Source: Pedobacter chinensis
GTDB taxonomy: Bacteria > Bacteroidota > Bacteroidia > Sphingobacteriales > Sphingobacteriaceae
Length of the DNA: 64,000 nt
Direction of reading: 5' to 3'
Assembly: GCF_003339865.1 (NCBI RefSeq)
Contig: NZ_QPKV01000007.1
Coordinates: 1-64,000 of the forward strand
The notes below the pieces were generated by a model that ran no database searches, was not told where the DNA came from, and was given only the letters and a program-made list of their open reading frames with translations. Position numbers and translations under genes: made by a program. Below are positions 63,201 to 64,000 of the stretch, in pieces. The stretch's first letter is position 1; every line of letters begins with the position of its first letter.

Positions 63201-63878
63201 CAGTTCTGCCGAGCCTGTACTTCTTTCTTTTGAGAGTTTTTGTAAACCCGTAGAAATTACATTTACATCACTAAGCCGATTGGCGGCTGAAAGTTTCATC
63301 GCGATAACCACATTACTTTGCGAAGCGATAACAGGATATGAATAACTTTCGTAACCTACATAAGAAACACCAATAATTCTGGCATTTTGCGGAACTGATA
63401 TACTGAAACGGCCGTTTGCATCTGTCATGGCCACACTATTCGAGGCGTTGCTTTTTAATGTAGCACCTGGTAGTGGGTTACCATTTTCATCAACCACTCT
63501 TCCAGATAAGAAAAATCCCTCAGGCGATGCCGTAGCAGTTGGATTATTACTCACTATCGGTGCAAAAAGGCTTTTATCACGAGTAACGATGGTGTAATTG
63601 CCTTCACTCACATATAAAAACAAAAGGTTATTGGGATACAATACACGTTTTAATGCCTCATCAACATTCTTCGCCTTTAAACTTTCAGCATCAGTTGTTT
63701 TGCCCTGAACAATTTCGTGCTCGTAGGCGAACTTGATATTGTATTTTTTGGAGATGGAATTTAGCGCTGATTCTACTGAAATTGTTTTTCCTGATTGCGC
63801 CATTGCCGGCGCAATAAAAAACACAGAAATAAATAACAGATAAATACAGACGAGTAATCGGGTAAATCTTTTTTTCAT
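60291..63878 (-). CDS. SusC/RagA TonB-dependent transporter with STN domain
   Basis: This 1195-residue outer membrane protein has a signal peptide, an STN domain (about 30-105: ISVESALNSISKKYNIKFAYEHEIV), a carboxypeptidase-like domain (about 127-205), a plug with LSKERSTGSAELVTKEQIEKV and NLLYRLESQVPGVKI, and a large barrel ending in SYNFSLNVNF. The STN links it to FecR-type anti-sigma control. It imports a substrate bound by SusD; the ligand cannot be read. The upstream neighbour is the end of a FecR gene. Confidence 0.95.
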   Translation of the reverse strand: MKKRFTRLLVCIYLLFISVFFIAPAMAQSGKTISVESALNSISKKYNIKFAYEHEIVQGKTTDAESLKAKNVDEALKRVLYPNNLLFLYVSEGNYTIVTRDKSLFAPIVSNNPTATASPEGFFLSGRVVDENGNPLPGATLKSNASNSVAMTDANGRFSISVPQNARIIGVSYVGYESYSYPVIASQSNVVIAMKLSAANRLSDVNVISTGLQKLSKERSTGSAELVTKEQIEKVPVPNLLYRLESQVPGVKININSGDNSFVYGNTRNSVSSGTRTKGSSDYNFFVRGRSTLQGESFPLIVVDGAITEYDISTINPNDVENVTFLKDAAAASIWGTRAANGVMVITTKAGKAGQTPTINFSVNASVSNHPNLDYLRTMTTAQTIAYEEELVAKNVITAPNNTTAFSTNVATVTDLAFKLKAGSITKAAYDSQIAQLSARDGKGQIEDYLLRPATSQTYNFSVGGGNNHSTYFYSASYAKEDPYAVGNSGSRLTLTLNNTFKLFRIATLSTNLKGSFFKYKTNGIGLNSLYNPTLSTFMPYNQIVDDNGNRVSYSKRFYSGWLNNAVYPTGFLNWGYNALDEIENADNIQKDNNYSANINLNVPIVKGLSANAFFNTEIANSTSRNFYSDNTYYYRDLVNTFTTIPTSGKAVNSLGLSAGSGILSVGNYTTNNYTLRGQLNYDTTLGRDHQINAIAGAEIRQTQEGEGLSTMYGYNMGTGISRPVNFSTPYTTIYGYTQGLGGSPSQLDKTRRYLSYYSNAAYTYKSKYTVSASVRYDDYNNFGVDRSFRATPLYSFGGKWDVYKESFLDNVSWISNLALRATYGVNGNISKSLYPFTYIALGSVDAQTGLPTASIIAPANPELRWEKTYVSNLGLDFGFLKNRITGSVEVYRKHGTDLFYNFPINGTYGVTNLTRNTSELNGKGIDLSLAGIFYTNKDWDISSRLTYAYNVNNVEDTRFVPSSSFYANPAYSGYISGYATDKLLVYKNAGLDATGMTLVYDQNGNKIAPSVNLNSIDALTNAGRTTAPHFGSYTQSVRFKDFILMAIATYQFGSVFLKPTITSYPSSRTGVTYDLSEDVANRWQKAGDEQFTNVPGVAGTYATVSLTRYQQSDINVLKGDYIRLRELSLTYKIPTQRFTQAIKAANFGFSVRNLGLLWSANKEGIDPDFTAGLNSTTLGLPATTSYNFSLNVNF

Positions 63879-63916
63879 TGTTGTTTGGTTGGTTTGTTGA
63901 TATATTAATAAAACAG

Positions 63917-64000
63917 TTAATTCCTGTTTTTCAGATAGATCGTATTTCCTTCTTTTTTGATATCCACATTCAAGATATTCTTTAGCGTAAAGAGCAAACT
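63917..64000 (-). CDS. FecR anti-sigma protein, C-terminal end
   Basis: The minus strand at the window edge reads SLLFTLKNILNVDIKKEGNT and IYLKNRN, then stop. This is the DUF4974 tail of FecR-type anti-sigma proteins, which pass signals from an STN-type transporter to an ECF sigma factor. Only the last 27 residues are in view, 38 bases before susC. Confidence 0.8.
   Translation of the reverse strand, partial: SLLFTLKNILNVDIKKEGNTIYLKNRN

Overview
The window is Bacteroidota DNA, most like the Sphingobacteriaceae (Pedobacter, Sphingobacterium, Mucilaginibacter). The evidence is a SusC/SusD pair with an STN domain and a FecR remnant, CTnDOT-type conjugation genes, TAnnTTTG promoter motifs, A+T-rich spacers and few strong Shine-Dalgarno sites. 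No rRNA, tRNA or CRISPR array was seen. All family calls come from reading motifs and domain order; no database search was run.

Positions 1-41.7 kb are the right part of an integrative conjugative element (ICE). An IS3-type transposase start (1-57) is joined to a beheaded ParA-like traA (to 419). Two DUF3408 genes, a traD-like gene and a repeated-domain ICE protein follow. An accessory island then sits inside the transfer operon (about 3.2-11.3 kb). It carries an AAA ATPase plus subtilase pair (IetAS-like), a DUF2188 mini-protein, a triple ubiquitin-like protein, an E1-like ThiF protein with an extra N-terminal domain, a Cys-rich DUF6527 protein and a divergent unknown gene. The operon resumes with traE, F, G, I, J, K, an unnamed gene, L, M, N, O and Q (11.4-20.9 kb), ending at a hairpin terminator.

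The second ICE section (21-33 kb) is cargo: small regulators, a GNAT acetyltransferase, two excisionase-like HTH proteins, a YoaK protein, a receiver-like protein behind a strongly folded leader, NhaA, a seven-gene arsenic/chromate operon (arsR, DUF6428, doxX, chrA, metallophosphoesterase, gcvH, acr3) with two copies of a putative ArsR operator, and a SulP transporter. The third section (33.6-39.4 kb, minus strand) is a PRTRC cassette with a second E1/Ubl set, accessory ICE genes and SSB. A gene-free stretch with a large inverted repeat and a tyrosine recombinase (40.5-41.7 kb) complete the element.

From about 42 kb the DNA looks chromosomal and scarred: an AraC regulator, then fragments of a DMT transporter, a second AraC protein, a two-frameshift secreted-protein gene, a truncated ECF sigma factor and an S24-type repressor tail. 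Intact genes lie between them: a Crp/Fnr regulator and SDR enzyme sharing a palindromic operator, a two-component pair, a TIG-domain lipoprotein, a LytTR regulator with a dioxygenase/thioredoxin-like lipoprotein, a RibD-like reductase and two VOC proteins. The last 8 kb is a minus-strand SusC-SusD-TlpA-hydrolase operon behind the end of a FecR gene.

The most novel unit is the multi-ubiquitin / E1 / DUF6527 operon at 7.76-10.02 kb, next to the IetAS-like pair. The same ICE carries an unrelated PRTRC ubiquitin-like set, so two Ubl/E1 systems travel together.
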